From Hyperoodon ampullatus (taxonomy: Eukaryota; Chordata; Mammalia; Artiodactyla; Ziphiidae): 64,000 nt of DNA. Location: positions 2,170,001 to 2,234,000 of the forward strand of contig CATKHW010000058.1 of the NCBI GenBank assembly GCA_949752795.1, written 5' to 3'. The notes under the pieces are model-generated. The model saw only the letters and a program-made list of their open reading frames with translations. It had not been told where the DNA came from and searched no databases. The position numbers were made by a program, and so were the translations under genes. Within the stretch, counting starts at the first letter, position 1; every line of letters starts with the position of its first letter. This document shows positions 62,472-64,000 of the stretch, piece by piece.

Positions 62472-64000
62472 CTGGGAAATTCTTTACAATTCCTTCAGGG
62501 TCTCTGATGAAACCTGAAATGACCCTATCTACAATGACAGCTGTATGTGGCATAAGGCTGGACACCTGGGACTGAGAGGATTGGTGAGATTGGGTGAGCA
62601 AATGCAGACCCTTTAAAGCAATAATGCATGGCACACATTCCATGGGTCCCAACTCTCCAGGTTGAAGGGAATATTATTACAGATATAACATGTACGGGAA
62701 TCCTAGAGAACGGACACACTGTGAATACGAAAGGTTTCTAAAACTCAACGAATAGTCCCTCTCCTGGTGCTCCGGTTTGACTTTCCATCTGCTTTATTAT
62801 CAACCTCCCAACTTGGAGAGACAGCCCCTTTAACCTCCTGGTTCGCACAGGTTGCCAATATGGCAGAGGACGAAAGGGAAGAGGGAGAACCAATGAGAGA
62901 GTAGCTGTTAGGCATTTGGACGGGCACATATCACTGTAATTTCCCAGCAGGAAGAAGAATTAACCAAAGTCTCAGCCACCCACCGGGAATCAGTATAGAT
63001 CCTGAACCAAAATTTTGAACTTGCGGTCAGCTCACCAAAAACGAGTTGAAAAATGGAGCTCAGGGGCACAGCAATTCACAAACTGGCCAAGTAATAAAGG
63101 ACAACTATCGTCCAAAAATCTGTTGAGGGAAGGCAACGAGGCGGACTTGAAAGCGAGGCAGAATAGCAGGAAACAGATTTCAAGAGGTACGTTGGAATCG
63201 CCTTTAAAGCACAGGAAGAGGGGCACAACTTCGACAATGATGCACTTGGCCAAAAAGGGCGTATGCGTTTTCTCCTGAATATATTCAGGAGAAAACGCAT
63301 ACGCCCTTTTTGGCCAAGCAAGCAAGCGGGCAATGCAAATCTGCACTACAAAGAAGTATCACTTCCCACCGGTCAAAAGGGACATCCACAAAATGTGTAA
63401 AAACCAGAAAGGCAAGACAGGCCCTGGAGAACAGGGAGCCTTGTTATGCTGATGGGCGGGATGTAAATTGCCAACTGCCTCTCTGGAGGAGTGCATTGTG
63501 TTCCCTAAAACAAGTAAACAACAGAGCTACAGAGCCAATGGCACTTCCAGTCTAGGGAATATACCTGGGAAAAACTGAAAATCAATAAGACAGAGCCACC
63601 CCAAAATTTAGGGCTGCACTGCTTACAATGACCACAACTTGGGTACACCTTAAATATCCCAGGAAATATAAAATTGGTTCAAAAAATTGTGGTACTTACG
63701 TACGATGGAATATCCCTCAGCCATGAAATCAATGTCATAAGACCAGTAGCAGCAAAATGGGTGGATTCAGGTACGATGATTCTAAGTGAAATAAGTCACA
63801 GAGAAAAAGAAACTTATCATAAGTTATCACTTATGAAGATCCTGTAAACATGGCTACACTTGAACTGAGTTAGGAAAGAGAACAGTGTCTCACATTTAGA
63901 AAACACTCTTATGCCTGCTTAAGGGGGAAGGAGAGGTGGGGTGATGCATAAAACCAGAGTTTGATATAAGCACAGGTACCGTTCCAAAAACCAACTATGG
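62472..64000 (+). repeat. Monomer U37, type Y with foreign patch (3' partial)
   Basis: Palindrome 63245-63318, perfect, unlike U33 and U35. L1 3' block from 63332. Non-Y states run from ~63,258 to ~63,430 ('gggcgtatg', 'ctgcactac', 'agacaggccc'); Y returns at 'acctgggaaaaac' (~63,562). Cut in the 3' UTR by the window end. Confidence 0.92.

Larger units (their letters stand above)
1..64000 (+). repeat. L1-derived ~1,738-bp satellite array (probable common cetacean satellite)
   Basis: The same ~1,738-bp unit recurs 37 times in direct orientation with no intervening sequence; 35 full units span 1643-62471, a mean of 1,738 bp. Each unit carries the same landmarks in order: the 5' truncation point, a 74-bp palindrome, the L1 ORF2 tail with its stop, a polypurine tract and an A-rich tail. 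Unit length and L1 content agree with the common cetacean satellite as I remember it from the literature. The satellite call is certain; the cetacean assignment is inference. No stretch of the window lies outside the repeat, so there are no intergenic regions to describe separately. Confidence 0.97.
52250..64000 (+). repeat. Array domain 3: 3,478-bp dimer HOR (Y-X), recently amplified
   Basis: X units (U32, U34, U36) share 'ggcaagaagaag', 'ggcatatgcg' and 'gcataagccc'. Y units (U31 in part, U33, U35, U37) share 'ttttgaacttg', 'cccagcagg' and 'acctgggaaaaac'. Successive dimers start at 53778, 57256 and 60734, exactly 3,478 bp apart. Only isolated substitutions distinguish the copies, so this is the most homogeneous part of the window. 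Confidence 0.88.
60734..64000 (+). repeat. Dimer copy 3 (U36 X + partial U37 Y-like)
   Basis: X is intact apart from a 1-bp deletion beside the palindrome. The Y unit is cut by the window end and carries a foreign patch over the palindrome and the segment after it. Confidence 0.8.

Noticed and set aside
1..64000. CENP-B box in the monomer.
   Set aside because: The TTCG occurrences (for example 'acttcgacaatgatg', 'gttcgcacagg') and the CCCG sites on the other strand do not fit the core NTTCGNNNNANNCGGGN. No match found, so there is no sequence evidence for CENP-B binding.
1..64000. CRISPR array or tandem gene family.
   Set aside because: The units are contiguous 1.7-kb direct repeats without spacers, and no unit has an intact gene.

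Overview
The window is one uninterrupted satellite array. I find no host gene, RNA gene, CRISPR array or single-copy sequence in it. A unit of about 1,738 bp repeats head to tail, always on the + strand: 35 complete monomers (U2-U36) flanked by two partial ones (U1, U37). Full units are 1,736-1,739 bp long. Monomers are phased here on a fixed point just after an A-rich tail.

The monomer is a retrotransposon fragment. From about unit position 860 to the end it follows, in order, the last part of LINE-1 (L1) ORF2, its stop codon, the L1 3' UTR with its G-rich polypurine tract, and a short A-rich tail. The first ~770 bp can also be followed, with more divergence, along the preceding part of ORF2. 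The whole unit therefore looks like a single 5'-truncated L1 3' end whose tail is joined to the 5' truncation point of the next copy. At unit positions ~773-846 a 74-bp loop-free palindrome interrupts the L1 alignment and has no L1 counterpart.

The L1 3' end is of mammalian (laurasiatherian) type. A ~1.74-kb L1-derived tandem unit matches what I recall of the common cetacean satellite: about 1.75 kb in most whales, about 1.58 kb in dolphins and relatives, and reported as L1-derived by Kapitonov, Holmquist and Jurka (1998). The likely source is whale constitutive heterochromatin, more probably a baleen, sperm or beaked whale than a delphinoid. This attribution is from memory, not from a search.

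Layout. (1) 1 to ~35,560: a higher-order repeat (HOR) of eight monomer types A-H (13.9 kb). It is seen as one nearly full copy (U1-U8), one copy carrying an extra mosaic monomer (U9-U17; the extra unit is U12), and the start of a third (U18-U21). (2) ~35,560 to ~52,250: a different monomer population with 2- and 4-monomer periodicity, starting with the divergent unit U22. (3) ~52,250 to the end: a young 3,478-bp dimer (types X and Y) repeated with very few differences. Short patches of one type inside another (U10, U12, U19, U30, U31, U37) point to gene conversion and unequal exchange.

All open frames are chance or inherited frames in a dead L1 fragment. The best one, 93 codons, is a decayed ORF2p C-terminus that ends near the ancestral stop. 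No protein product is proposed. Alignments were done by eye against remembered L1 sequence, so identity percentages are not given.
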